Below, piece after piece: positions 1-5,986 of a DNA stretch of 13,861 nt (positions are counted from its first letter, which is position 1; each line of letters starts with the position of its first letter). The notes under the pieces are model-generated. The model was not told where the DNA came from. It ran no database searches and worked only from the letters and a program-made list of their open reading frames with translations. This stretch comes from an uncultured Bdellovibrio sp. (GTDB taxonomy: Bacteria; Bdellovibrionota; Bdellovibrionia; Bdellovibrionales; Bdellovibrionaceae). The translations under genes were made by a program, and so were the position numbers. Where the stretch lies: positions 1 to 13,861 of the forward strand of contig CAMLMF010000024.1 of NCBI GenBank assembly GCA_946480995.1. Direction: 5' to 3'.

Positions 1-1
1 C

Positions 2-475
2 TATTACGAAGACCATAAAGACCGTTATAAACGCAAAGAACGTATTTATTTACGCCAGATCGTAGTCGATGAAGAGGCTAAAGCAGATGCAATTAAAACG
101 GACCTAAAAACCGGTGATTTTGCGACAATTGCGAAAAAGTTTTCCATTACTCCAGAAGCCAAAGCCGGTGGGGTCATTGGATGGATTGAAAAAGGTTCGG
201 TTGATTATTTTGACCCTCTATTTAGCGCCGGCCCCGCATTGCAAACCATTAAGAGTCCTTTTGGTGTCCACTTGATTCGTGTAGAGAAAAAAGCCCCTGC
301 CACAACGCTTCCTCTGGAGGAGGTAAAGCCTCAGATTCTGCGTGCTTTAAAAGCGCAACGCGAGCAGGCAGAATACGTTGCATGGCTTGATGCTCAGCTC
401 AGAAGTAGTAAAGTCTTAAAGGACTACGATTTGATTAATTCAATCAAAGTAGATACGAAAGGCGCCAATGATTAG
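2..475 (+). CDS. Parvulin-type peptidyl-prolyl isomerase, C-terminal part (5' end outside window)
   Basis: The open frame runs in from the left edge, so the start and any signal peptide are not visible; about 157 residues are seen. They contain a parvulin/rotamase domain: an opening strand (YLRQIVV), a helix with the pattern GDFATIAKKFS, the glycine turn GGVIGWIEKG, and the closing FGVHLIRVE with the family's conserved His. A charged helical tail of about 60 residues follows. Parvulins catalyse cis/trans isomerisation of prolyl bonds, and the SurA/PpiD/PrsA-type members act on exported proteins in the periplasm. The next gene is a second parvulin whose ATG overlaps this stop by 8 bp, so the two are probably translationally coupled and act in the same compartment. 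PpiD-, PrsA- or SurA-like origin cannot be decided without the N-terminus. Confidence 0.88.
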   Translation, partial: YYEDHKDRYKRKERIYLRQIVVDEEAKADAIKTDLKTGDFATIAKKFSITPEAKAGGVIGWIEKGSVDYFDPLFSAGPALQTIKSPFGVHLIRVEKKAPATTLPLEEVKPQILRALKAQREQAEYVAWLDAQLRSSKVLKDYDLINSIKVDTKGAND

Positions 476-1412
476 CATTCTTTTTTCTTTGATTTTAGCA
501 GCTCCTGCACACGCAGAAATTGTGGAAAAAACTGTGGCTATCGTGAATAGCGAACTTGTTCTGCAGTCAGATTTTACGGAGTTAAGTCATCGTATCGGCA
601 AAGCGGGTATGATCGACGAATCTTTGCTTGATGGAAAATCAGAGGCTTCTTTAAAGGGCAGCCGCAAAGAGCAATTAGATTATTTGATTAATGAAAAAGT
701 GATTGAATCCGAAATCAAAAGATTAAATCTTTCTGTCACCAACGACCGCGTAGATTCTGAAATCAAAGAAACGGCGAAACGCCATAATGTTTCTGAAGAA
801 CAACTTAAAAGCATTATTGCAGGCCAAGGAACCACGTTTGAAGAATACAAGGCGTTCCTGAAAAACAGCATCGAAAAAAGAAATTTAGTAGAATCAGAGA
901 TCATTTCTAAATTACGCATTTCTGATGAAGACGCGCTCAATGAATACCTAAAAACAAACCCGAACAATCGTCCATCAATTGATGAGTTTGGTGTAGCCCA
1001 TATTTTCTTTAATCCTAAGAAAGGCAGCCCCGAAGAAGCTCTGAAAAGAGCCGAAGTTGTTTTGGGGAAATTGCGTTCTGGTGAAAATTTTGAAACTTTG
1101 GCGCAACAATTCAGTGAAGATCCAAATTTTTCTGCGGGCGGCAGCCTTGGAACATTTAAGTCGGGTGAGTTTTTGCCAGAGATCGAAAGCGCCATTTCCG
1201 GTCTTAAAGAGGGTGAAACAACTCCGATCGTAAAATCACGTATGGGTTTTCACATCGTAAAGTTAACAGCAAAAAAATTAACGGCAGATCCAAAGTTTGA
1301 AAGAGCCAAGGAACACATCAAAGCGCAGCTGATGGAAGCAAGCTTTAAGCGCCAGCTAAAAAGATGGTTGCAAAACAAGCGCGACGAGTCTTTTGTTCGC
1401 ATCAATGACTAA
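468..1412 (+). CDS. surA: SurA-like periplasmic chaperone / peptidyl-prolyl isomerase
   Basis: The 314-residue protein begins with a short signal peptide ending in APAHA, with probable cleavage near residue 16. A SurA-type N-terminal segment (EKTVAIVNSELVLQSDF) and long charged helices follow to about residue 160. One parvulin domain lies at roughly 168-270, with AHIFF, the NFETLAQQFSEDP pattern, GGSLGTF and the closing MGFHIVKL. E. coli SurA has two parvulin domains and is over 400 residues; this one has one, so it is a short SurA-family protein. The family escorts outer-membrane proteins through the periplasm. The start is supported by GAAAGG at 457-462, 5 nt upstream. Its ATG overlaps the previous stop by 8 bp and its stop overlaps the pdxA start by 8 bp. 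The surA-pdxA order matches the E. coli lptD-surA-pdxA locus, which supports the name. Confidence 0.87.
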   Translation: MISILFSLILAAPAHAEIVEKTVAIVNSELVLQSDFTELSHRIGKAGMIDESLLDGKSEASLKGSRKEQLDYLINEKVIESEIKRLNLSVTNDRVDSEIKETAKRHNVSEEQLKSIIAGQGTTFEEYKAFLKNSIEKRNLVESEIISKLRISDEDALNEYLKTNPNNRPSIDEFGVAHIFFNPKKGSPEEALKRAEVVLGKLRSGENFETLAQQFSEDPNFSAGGSLGTFKSGEFLPEIESAISGLKEGETTPIVKSRMGFHIVKLTAKKLTADPKFERAKEHIKAQLMEASFKRQLKRWLQNKRDESFVRIND

Positions 1413-2355
1413 CCTGAAGATAGCGTTAACAACTGGGGACGTGGACGGCATCGGCTTTGAAGTCGCTGCCAAAGCTCTTGATAAGCTCGGCCCCCAAAAG
1501 AATCTGCAGATCCTTCTGTGGCGCCCTGAGGGCGCCGATAAAAGATATCTTAAACTCATCGACAAAAAATGGAAACGCATCACGGTTGATTCTTTGGAAG
1601 AGGCTTTTAAAATCGAGGGCTCTTACTTAGTCGACATCGCTTCGGATTTAAATCCGGCACAATGGGTGGAGATAAGCGCGAAAGCTTGCTTACAAAAAAA
1701 GATTCACGCTCTTGCCACCGCGCCACTTTCAAAAACAAGTATAAAAGAAGCCGGTTTTAAGGATCTGGGTCACACCGATATTTTAAAGCGCCTTTCGAAA
1801 TCCAAACACGTGAACATGGGTTTTATCGGTGACAAATTTAATGTGGTGCTCGCAACCGCACACATTCCGCTGAAGAAAACTTCGCAAAATTTAAATTTTA
1901 CTGTGCTGGCACAAGCTCTATTAAACGCGAACAGCTTGCGCTTAAGGCTTCCGGCTGCGCAACAAAAACGCCCTATTGGAATTTTGGGATTAAATCCGCA
2001 TTCCGGCGAAAAGGGTTTGATCGGCCAAGAAGAACAGCTTTTATTCCCGCAGCTTTTGGCTTTCGCGAAGGAAAATAAGATCCCTGTTGAAGGCCCCTTA
2101 GTGCCTGATGCGGCCTTTTTCCCAGGCAATTGGAAGCGATACTCGGTTTATTTAGCCATGTATCATGATCAAGGTTTAATCCCATTTAAAATGATTCACG
2201 GCCAAGACAGTGGCGTGCATGTCAGTTTAGGAATTCCTTTCATACGAACCAGTGTCGATCACGGCACAGCGAAAGATATTTTTGGTAAAAATGTCGCAAA
2301 TCCCAACTCAATGTTGGATTCCCTCCGCTGGGCCATAAAATTTGCTCGACTCTAA
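1405..2355 (+). CDS. pdxA: 4-hydroxythreonine-4-phosphate dehydrogenase PdxA
   Basis: PdxA oxidises 4-phosphohydroxy-L-threonine with NAD(P) in the DXP-dependent pathway to pyridoxal 5'-phosphate; it is a cytoplasmic metal-dependent dimer. The 316 residues match the family end to end: GDVDGIGFE near residue 11 (usually GDPAGIGPE), ATAPLSK at 104-110, GHTD with His123, ATAHIPL with His153, GLNPHSGE with His199, the AMYHDQGLIPFK block at 251-262, and RTSVDHGTA with His286. His153, His199 and His286 correspond to the metal-binding histidines of E. coli PdxA (166, 211, 266). The N-terminal motif is somewhat divergent but no catalytic residue seems lost. An in-frame TTG lies 12 nt upstream, but the ATG at 1405 matches where the family starts and overlaps the surA stop (ATGACTAA). 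No clear Shine-Dalgarno sequence precedes it, so translation probably depends on coupling to surA. Confidence 0.93.
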   Translation: MTNLKIALTTGDVDGIGFEVAAKALDKLGPQKNLQILLWRPEGADKRYLKLIDKKWKRITVDSLEEAFKIEGSYLVDIASDLNPAQWVEISAKACLQKKIHALATAPLSKTSIKEAGFKDLGHTDILKRLSKSKHVNMGFIGDKFNVVLATAHIPLKKTSQNLNFTVLAQALLNANSLRLRLPAAQQKRPIGILGLNPHSGEKGLIGQEEQLLFPQLLAFAKENKIPVEGPLVPDAAFFPGNWKRYSVYLAMYHDQGLIPFKMIHGQDSGVHVSLGIPFIRTSVDHGTAKDIFGKNVANPNSMLDSLRWAIKFARL

Positions 2356-2390
2356 GGCCCTAAAATTATATCTAACTACCTGAAATAATT

Positions 2391-2397
2391 GAGGTGA
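2391..2397 (+). promoter_or_regulatory. Ribosome binding site of the phosphohexomutase gene
   Basis: GAGGTGA is a strong Shine-Dalgarno sequence, with 6 nt between GAGG and the ATG at 2401. Unlike the overlapped genes upstream, this gene therefore has independent translation initiation. The 45-bp gap before it is AT-rich, but I see no convincing -35/-10 pair. Confidence 0.7.
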
Positions 2398-2400
2398 TTT

Positions 2401-3771
2401 ATGTTTCAACCAGTCATTTTTAGAGAATACGATATCCGTGGCGTTTACAACGGACAGTTCGACGACAACTTCGCTTACCTTTTAGGTCGCGCGTATATCG
2501 TTTACATGAAAGACGTTGCTGGCGTCTCGAATCCGACAATTGCTTTGGGTCACGATGCTCGCGAAAGCTGCCCGGCTATCATCAAAAATCTTTCTAAAGG
2601 GATGATGGAATCTGGCGCTAAGGTTTTACACCTAGGTTTAGTCACAACACCAGTTTGTTATTTTGCGACATTTGAAGTTCCTGGCGTTAATGGCGCGATT
2701 CAAGTAACTGGTTCGCACAATCCACCAGAATACAATGGCTTTAAAATTTCTGTAGGCAAAGGCACGATCTTTGGCGCGGAAATTCAAAAACTGCGCGAGA
2801 TCATTCAAAAAGGCCAATTCATTGACGGCAAGGGTTCAGAGGAACACTTCGACATCAAACCAATGTACTATGCTCGTTACAAAAAAGAGTTCGGTACGAT
2901 CAAAGACACGAAAATTGTTTTAGATTGCGGTAACGGAGCCGGCGGCTCTGTTGTGCGCGGCTTGTTCAATGCTGTTGGTTTAAATCCAACCATTCTTTTT
3001 GAACAACCAGATGGCCGTTTCCCGAATCATCATCCAGATCCAACTGTTGAAGAAAATCTTGTCGACTTAAAAGCGCAAGTTCTTAAAGAGGGCGCGATTT
3101 GCGGTATCGGTTTCGATGGCGATGCAGATCGTATTGGTGTTGTCGATCATACAGGTCGCATGATTTACGGTGACGAGTTGATGGTTATTATTTCCCGCGC
3201 GATTCTTGAGACTCAAAAAGGCGCGAAAATCATCGGCGACGTAAAATGTTCTGACCGTCTTTATCAAGATGTGGCAAAACACGGCGGACAACCGATCATG
3301 TGGAAAACGGGCCACTCTTTAGTAAAAGAAAAAATCAAAGTTGAAAAAGCACCGTTCGGTGGTGAGATGTCAGGACATGTATTCTTTGCAGATCGCAACT
3401 ATGGTTACGACGATGCTCCTTACGCGGGAATTCGTCTGGTTGAAATCATCGCGAAAAGCGGGAAAACAATTCCGCAACTTTTAGAGGGCTTGCCGCCATC
3501 ATTTAACACTCCAGAAATTCGTATCGACACAACAGAAGAGAAAAAAGTTTTGATCGTTGAAAAAATGATCGAAGCTTTTCCGGGCGGACCTGGTACAGAC
3601 TATAAAGTGGATTTCACTGACGGAATTCGTTTAAGTTTTGCGGACGGGTGGGCTCTTTGCCGCTCTTCAAACACGCAACCTGTGGTTGTTGTGCGCTATG
3701 AATCTTCATCGCAAGCGGGCCTAGATAAAATCCGCTCGCGTGTTGAAGCTGTCGTTAATAAATACCTTTAA
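2401..3771 (+). CDS. manB: Phosphomannomutase/phosphoglucomutase (ManB/AlgC family)
   Basis: This alpha-D-phosphohexomutase interconverts hexose 6- and 1-phosphates (mannose and probably glucose), supplying precursors for GDP-mannose, LPS and exopolysaccharide. The 456 residues show all four domain signatures of the family: FREYDIRG near the N-terminus; the phosphoserine loop TGSHNPP with catalytic Ser105; the metal loop GFDGDADR with Asp239, Asp241 and Asp243; the sugar-recognition loop GEMSGH at 321-326; and the phosphate-binding loop RSSNTQP at 421-427. The length and the GEMSGHVFF context match Pseudomonas AlgC-type dual-specificity enzymes. Choosing between PMM and PGM from sequence alone is uncertain. 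It lies 45 bp after pdxA with its own strong ribosome binding site and is followed by a hairpin, so it is probably the last gene of the rightward operon. Confidence 0.93.
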   Translation: MFQPVIFREYDIRGVYNGQFDDNFAYLLGRAYIVYMKDVAGVSNPTIALGHDARESCPAIIKNLSKGMMESGAKVLHLGLVTTPVCYFATFEVPGVNGAIQVTGSHNPPEYNGFKISVGKGTIFGAEIQKLREIIQKGQFIDGKGSEEHFDIKPMYYARYKKEFGTIKDTKIVLDCGNGAGGSVVRGLFNAVGLNPTILFEQPDGRFPNHHPDPTVEENLVDLKAQVLKEGAICGIGFDGDADRIGVVDHTGRMIYGDELMVIISRAILETQKGAKIIGDVKCSDRLYQDVAKHGGQPIMWKTGHSLVKEKIKVEKAPFGGEMSGHVFFADRNYGYDDAPYAGIRLVEIIAKSGKTIPQLLEGLPPSFNTPEIRIDTTEEKKVLIVEKMIEAFPGGPGTDYKVDFTDGIRLSFADGWALCRSSNTQPVVVVRYESSSQAGLDKIRSRVEAVVNKYL

Positions 3772-3784
3772 TTTATACTTTTTT

Positions 3785-3818
3785 AGAGGCGGTCTTCTGA
3801 CGAAAGAAAACCGCCTCT
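3785..3818 (+). terminator. Probable transcription terminator after the phosphohexomutase gene
   Basis: AGAGGCGGT (3785-3793) pairs perfectly with ACCGCCTCT (3810-3818). Further pairs (TTCT with AGAA) extend the stem across one mismatch to a loop of about 6 nt. The hairpin starts 13 bp after the stop codon. The downstream T-run is weak (GTTTACG), so it may be a poor intrinsic terminator or an mRNA 3'-end stabiliser. A second, smaller hairpin (GCTCT 3844-3848 with AGAGC 3855-3859) sits downstream, with a T-rich run (TCTTTTATTT) shortly after it. Confidence 0.6.
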
Positions 3819-3920
3819 GTTTACGCCTCTTAGGGTCCTTAAAGCTCTCAATTTAGAGCCCCTGTCTTTTATTTAGACATACCATCTACCTTTTATTTGC
3901 CTCTTACCTCGGCACAAGAC

Positions 3921-3952
3921 TTGTAACTAACCCCAGGGTGTTGAATTTAAAT
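3921..3952 (+). promoter_or_regulatory. Candidate MerR-type promoter of the small secreted protein gene
   Basis: TTGTAA (3921-3926) could be the -35 box and TTAAAT (3947-3952) the -10 box, separated by 20 bp. That is the overlong spacer typical of MerR-activated promoters. Its centre holds CCCCAGGGT (3931-3939), the same 9-mer found at the centre of the palindrome in the merR-like gene's own promoter. The flanking half-sites are much less symmetrical than at that site. The predicted leader would be only about 10 nt. This is inferred from motif layout only. Confidence 0.35.
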
Positions 3953-3967
3953 ATATCGGCAGGTTTT

Positions 3968-4315
3968 ATGTTTAAGGCTTTTTTATCTTCCATCTTAATA
4001 ATCGCAGCTTCATCACAAGCAATGGCCCTTGCGCCCATTGCTGGTAAGCATGCGATGGATATTGTGACGACTCTTGAAAAACTGAGCATGAAGCCGCTGC
4101 CTGGTGCTGACTTAAATGGCTACACAAATATCAAAACATATTCGTTGATGGGACTTGTGTGCCAAACAGGAGTTCCAGTAAATAGCGGAATGAATCCAAA
4201 TGTTGAGGCGACATGTTCCTTAGAGCTAGTCGCATCTGTAAAACAGTTAAATCAAATCAGAGCTGTTTTACAAACGGGCGGCCTAAATCCAGCCAATACA
4301 ATTTTCAAACTTTAG
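3968..4315 (+). CDS. Small secreted protein of unknown function
   Basis: I do not recognise this 115-residue protein. It starts with a clear Sec signal peptide: MFK, a hydrophobic core (FLSSILIIAASSQ), and AMA as a likely cleavage site near residue 20. The mature part, about 95 residues, has no membrane segment. It contains exactly two cysteines (in GLVCQTG and EATCSLEL), which could form a disulfide in the periplasm or outside the cell. An in-frame GTG at 3938 would add ten residues before the signal peptide; the ATG at 3968 with AGG 4 nt upstream is the better start. The gene is probably single and faces the merR-like gene, with the two stop codons overlapping. A promoter candidate shares a core motif with the regulator's own promoter, so it may belong to that regulator's regulon. 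Confidence 0.75.
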   Translation: MFKAFLSSILIIAASSQAMALAPIAGKHAMDIVTTLEKLSMKPLPGADLNGYTNIKTYSLMGLVCQTGVPVNSGMNPNVEATCSLELVASVKQLNQIRAVLQTGGLNPANTIFKL

Positions 4316-5298
4316 CAAGTAACCAGCTGCTCTTCGTTAAATCCCACCGTCATAACTGCCGCTAAAGACGACAGCAGCCCAATTTCATCTTCGAACGGAA
4401 AAATGCGCTCTAGTTTTAAGTGTACTTTTTTCTGCAGATTAAATCCGTATATTTCCAGCTCTTCGCCATCACTGATGACCCCGCCAATATTTTTGATTTG
4501 TTCTGCCAAAGCTTTGTTCTTCGAAAAATATAGATAGCGCGTTTTTCTAATCTGCTGATTCTTTACAAGGTCAACCGAAGCGCGATCATCTGCATTGATG
4601 ACAGTGTTCATATGCGGGGCCACATTCGTATAAAGATTCAAATAGCTATTGGTCACGCCTTCACCGACGGAGCTAATGTTTTTTATGACAATCACATCTG
4701 CACAAATTTTTTCGATGTCTTGTGATGCCAAATCTTTTTCTGGAACAATAAGTATATAAGGTTTTTGTTTTGGCAATTCCATGCCTTCTTGCCACTTAAA
4801 TATCCCTATTTCTTGGCCCGCACTTTTAAAATGTTTCTGAGTATAGAGCGCTGTTTTTTCTAAGCCATCCACACCCGTGATCACTATTGAAACTTTTCCG
4901 TACAAACTCATAATGACTCTCCTGTCCTCTGCCTTAAGCGGCTTTGATTTTTCATCAAGAGAGGAAAGGATGCTTTCAATTTGCGATCGTTGTTCGCGCA
5001 GAATTTCTGACTGCTGAATAACTAGTTGCAGACGACGAGACATAGCGATTTTAATTTTTTCAGTGTCAATTTTTTCGTCAAAGTGCAGAAGCTCTTTGAT
5101 TTCTTCAAGACTAAATCCCAAGTCTTTAAACTCTTTCAAACGCAGAGCCAAAGAAAGTTGCGATTGATGATAGTAGCGATAGCCATTTTCTCCACGAGTA
5201 TGAGATTTCAAGATCCCCATATCTTCATAAAGACGAAGCGCTTTCGCCGAAACACCAACCCGAGTCGCAAATTGTCCAATGCTCAACCAATCATTCAT
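4312..5298 (-). CDS. MerR-family regulator with a Mur-ligase-like C-terminal domain
   Basis: The 328-residue protein opens with a MerR winged helix-turn-helix (residues 5-72): LSIGQFATRVGVSAKALRLY, then GYRYY and the LGFSLEEIKELL wing/helix. A dimerisation helix follows at about 78-115. Typical MerR proteins end after 110-150 residues or carry a small ligand-binding domain. Here residues 134-328 resemble the central ATP-binding domain of Mur ligases/cyanophycin synthetase: VSIVITGVDGLEKTA where those enzymes have TGTNGKTTT, then DVIVIKNIS, then NTVINADD (235-238), then RYLYFSKN, and a closing SLAAVMTVGF helix like the family's ALAAIAVALALG. The P-loop lysine is displaced and the C-terminal ligase domain is missing, so catalysis is unlikely; a sensory role is inferred. 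The start is supported by AGGGG, 5 nt before the ATG. The domain call is by eye and moderately sure; the MerR call is secure. Confidence 0.85.
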   Translation of the reverse strand: MNDWLSIGQFATRVGVSAKALRLYEDMGILKSHTRGENGYRYYHQSQLSLALRLKEFKDLGFSLEEIKELLHFDEKIDTEKIKIAMSRRLQLVIQQSEILREQRSQIESILSSLDEKSKPLKAEDRRVIMSLYGKVSIVITGVDGLEKTALYTQKHFKSAGQEIGIFKWQEGMELPKQKPYILIVPEKDLASQDIEKICADVIVIKNISSVGEGVTNSYLNLYTNVAPHMNTVINADDRASVDLVKNQQIRKTRYLYFSKNKALAEQIKNIGGVISDGEELEIYGFNLQKKVHLKLERIFPFEDEIGLLSSLAAVMTVGFNEEQLVTC

Positions 5299-5314
5299 CC
5301 TAACCCCTAAGATG

Positions 5315-5345
5315 AATCTCGAGCTTGCCCCAGGGTCAAGGTCAA
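5315..5345 (-). promoter_or_regulatory. MerR-type operator/promoter of the merR-like gene
   Basis: Positions 5322-5342 form an imperfect palindrome centred on 5332: AGCTTGCCCC, A, GGGTCAAGGT, with 8 of 10 positions symmetrical. Read leftward, TTGACC (5345-5340) is a near-consensus -35 box. After a 19-bp spacer, GAGATT (5320-5315) is a weak -10 box. A palindrome inside an overlong 19-20-bp spacer is the hallmark of MerR-family promoters, with ACCTT half-sites like those of metal-responsive members. It lies only 24 bp before the start codon, which implies autoregulation and a very short leader. Confidence 0.6.
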
Positions 5346-5460
5346 AAAAAAATGAAAGATATTAGAAAGATTTAACTGGGACACAGGCCAATTAACCTGA
5401 TGGGACTGAAGCCATGGACGCGATTCTGGCAAGGGCACCAAAATCACAACCACCCACAAA
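5346..5460. other. Intergenic stretch without recognisable genes
   Basis: This is the remainder of the 345-bp gap between the merR-like gene and atpE, apart from the operator, the terminator and the folded element. It begins AT-rich (an A9 run at 5344-5352). I see no RNA gene and no convincing promoter. Short open frames cross it on both strands, but they lack ribosome binding sites and run through the terminator hairpin, so I do not call them genes. Confidence 0.6.
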
Positions 5461-5461
5461 T

Positions 5462-5491
5462 AAAAAAAGCCCCGTTTAAAAAACGGAGCTT
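5462..5491 (-). terminator. Intrinsic terminator of the gyrBA-atp operon
   Basis: Read leftward, AAGCTCCGTTT (5491-5481), a TTT loop and AAACGGGGCTT (5477-5467) form an 11-bp stem with one mismatch, followed directly by a T-run (complement of the A-run at 5462-5468). This is a canonical Rho-independent terminator about 150 bp past the atpE stop. Read rightward, the same hairpin is followed by TTCTTTATTTTT, so it may work in both directions. Confidence 0.85.
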
Positions 5492-5524
5492 CTTTATTTT
5501 TCGTTCTACCAACCAACTAAGATT

Positions 5525-5640
5525 GGCGATAAAGGTTCGGTCGCAAGGCGGAGGGACTTCCCACAGCGGAGGCGTGCTGTATGCACGTCCTAGCGAGGAC
5601 AAGTCCCGACAACGCAGTCGAACGGGCCTTTAGCGGCGAT
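5525..5640. repeat. Foldable GC-rich element flanked by 6-bp direct repeats
   Basis: GGCGAT occurs at 5525-5530 and again at 5635-5640. Between the copies are nested inverted repeats: TAAAGG (5530-5535) with CCTTTA (5627-5632), TTCG (5536-5539) with CGAA (5619-5622), and GGGACTT (5553-5559) with AAGTCCC (5601-5607). Two inner hairpins follow: CGTGC/GCACG (5573-5577/5583-5587) and GTCCT/AGGAC (5587-5591/5596-5600), sharing one base at 5587. The predicted form is a branched, cruciform-like RNA or DNA of about 105 nt, richer in GC than its surroundings. It begins 3 bp after atpE and precedes the operon terminator, so it would be part of the transcript's 3' end. It could be a MITE-like or REP-like repeat or a structured 3' UTR/small RNA; no protein is encoded. 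Confidence 0.5.
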
Positions 5641-5643
5641 CGA

Positions 5644-5949
5644 TTAAGCCAAACGAAGAGCGATGATTAGCGCGTAGATAACCAATGACTCGATAAGTGC
5701 AAGACCCAAGATCATTGGGATCAAAAGCTTACCAGAAGCTGCTGGGTTACGAGCGATACCTTCAAGAGCTGTAGCTGCAGTTTTACCTTGAGCCATAGCG
5801 CCACCGAATACTGACAAAGCGATAGCGATAGCAGCTGCGATAGCTACCAAGCCACGGTCAGAGTTAGCAACAACTGGAGCAGCTGCTTCTTGTGCGAATG
5901 CAGATGTAGAAGCCAACAAAGCAACCATTGCAACGATCATTTTTTTCAT
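5644..5949 (-). CDS. atpE: ATP synthase F0 subunit c (with N-terminal signal peptide)
   Basis: Subunit c forms the rotating membrane ring of ATP synthase. The 101-residue product has two long hydrophobic helices joined by the polar loop ARNP (66-69), with the ion-binding carboxylate Glu87 in helix 2 (ALIESLVIY). A first stretch, MKKMIVAMVALLASTSAFA, is a signal peptide with cleavage expected near residue 19; the mature form of about 82 residues is the usual size for c. Gln54, Glu87, Ser88 and Tyr92 align with Gln32, Glu65, Ser66 and Tyr70 of the Na+-binding c ring of Ilyobacter tartaricus. The usual glycine-rich stretch of helix 1 is partly replaced by alanine (GGAMAQG). The start at 5949 is fixed by GAGGAG (5962-5957), 7 nt upstream; an in-frame TTG 15 nt earlier overlaps this site and is rejected. 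It is the last gene of the operon. Confidence 0.95.
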   Translation of the reverse strand: MKKMIVAMVALLASTSAFAQEAAAPVVANSDRGLVAIAAAIAIALSVFGGAMAQGKTAATALEGIARNPAASGKLLIPMILGLALIESLVIYALIIALRLA

Positions 5950-5956
5950 GTGATTT

Positions 5957-5962
5957 CTCCTC
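5957..5962 (-). promoter_or_regulatory. Strong ribosome binding site of atpE
   Basis: GAGGAG, 7 nt before the ATG at 5949, is the best Shine-Dalgarno sequence in the leftward operon. This fits the need for many copies of subunit c per ATP synthase, and it decides the start codon against an upstream TTG. Confidence 0.75.
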
Positions 5963-5986
5963 AATATGAGTGGTTAAGTTTGCTCT

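Noticed and set aside
680..1195. Leftward 171-codon open frame opposite surA
   Set aside because: It is a complement shadow of a gene with a clear signal peptide and parvulin domain; its own translation shows no family features.
1393..1404. TTG start four codons upstream for PdxA
   Set aside because: The ATG at 1405 matches the family N-terminus and forms the 8-bp overlap seen at the previous junction.
5307..5516. Leftward 69-codon open frame ahead of the merR-like gene
   Set aside because: It crosses the terminator and the MerR operator and ends inside the predicted leader of the regulator; its composition looks random.
5400..5633. Rightward 77-codon open frame next to the folded element
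   Set aside because: It has no ribosome binding site, runs through the terminator hairpin and the inverted-repeat element, and its translation is basic, low-complexity sequence without a domain.
5520..5640. tRNA or tmRNA gene in the folded region after atpE
   Set aside because: The branched pairing superficially resembles a cloverleaf, but there is no T-loop consensus, CCA end, anticodon arm of proper size or 7-bp acceptor stem in the right place.
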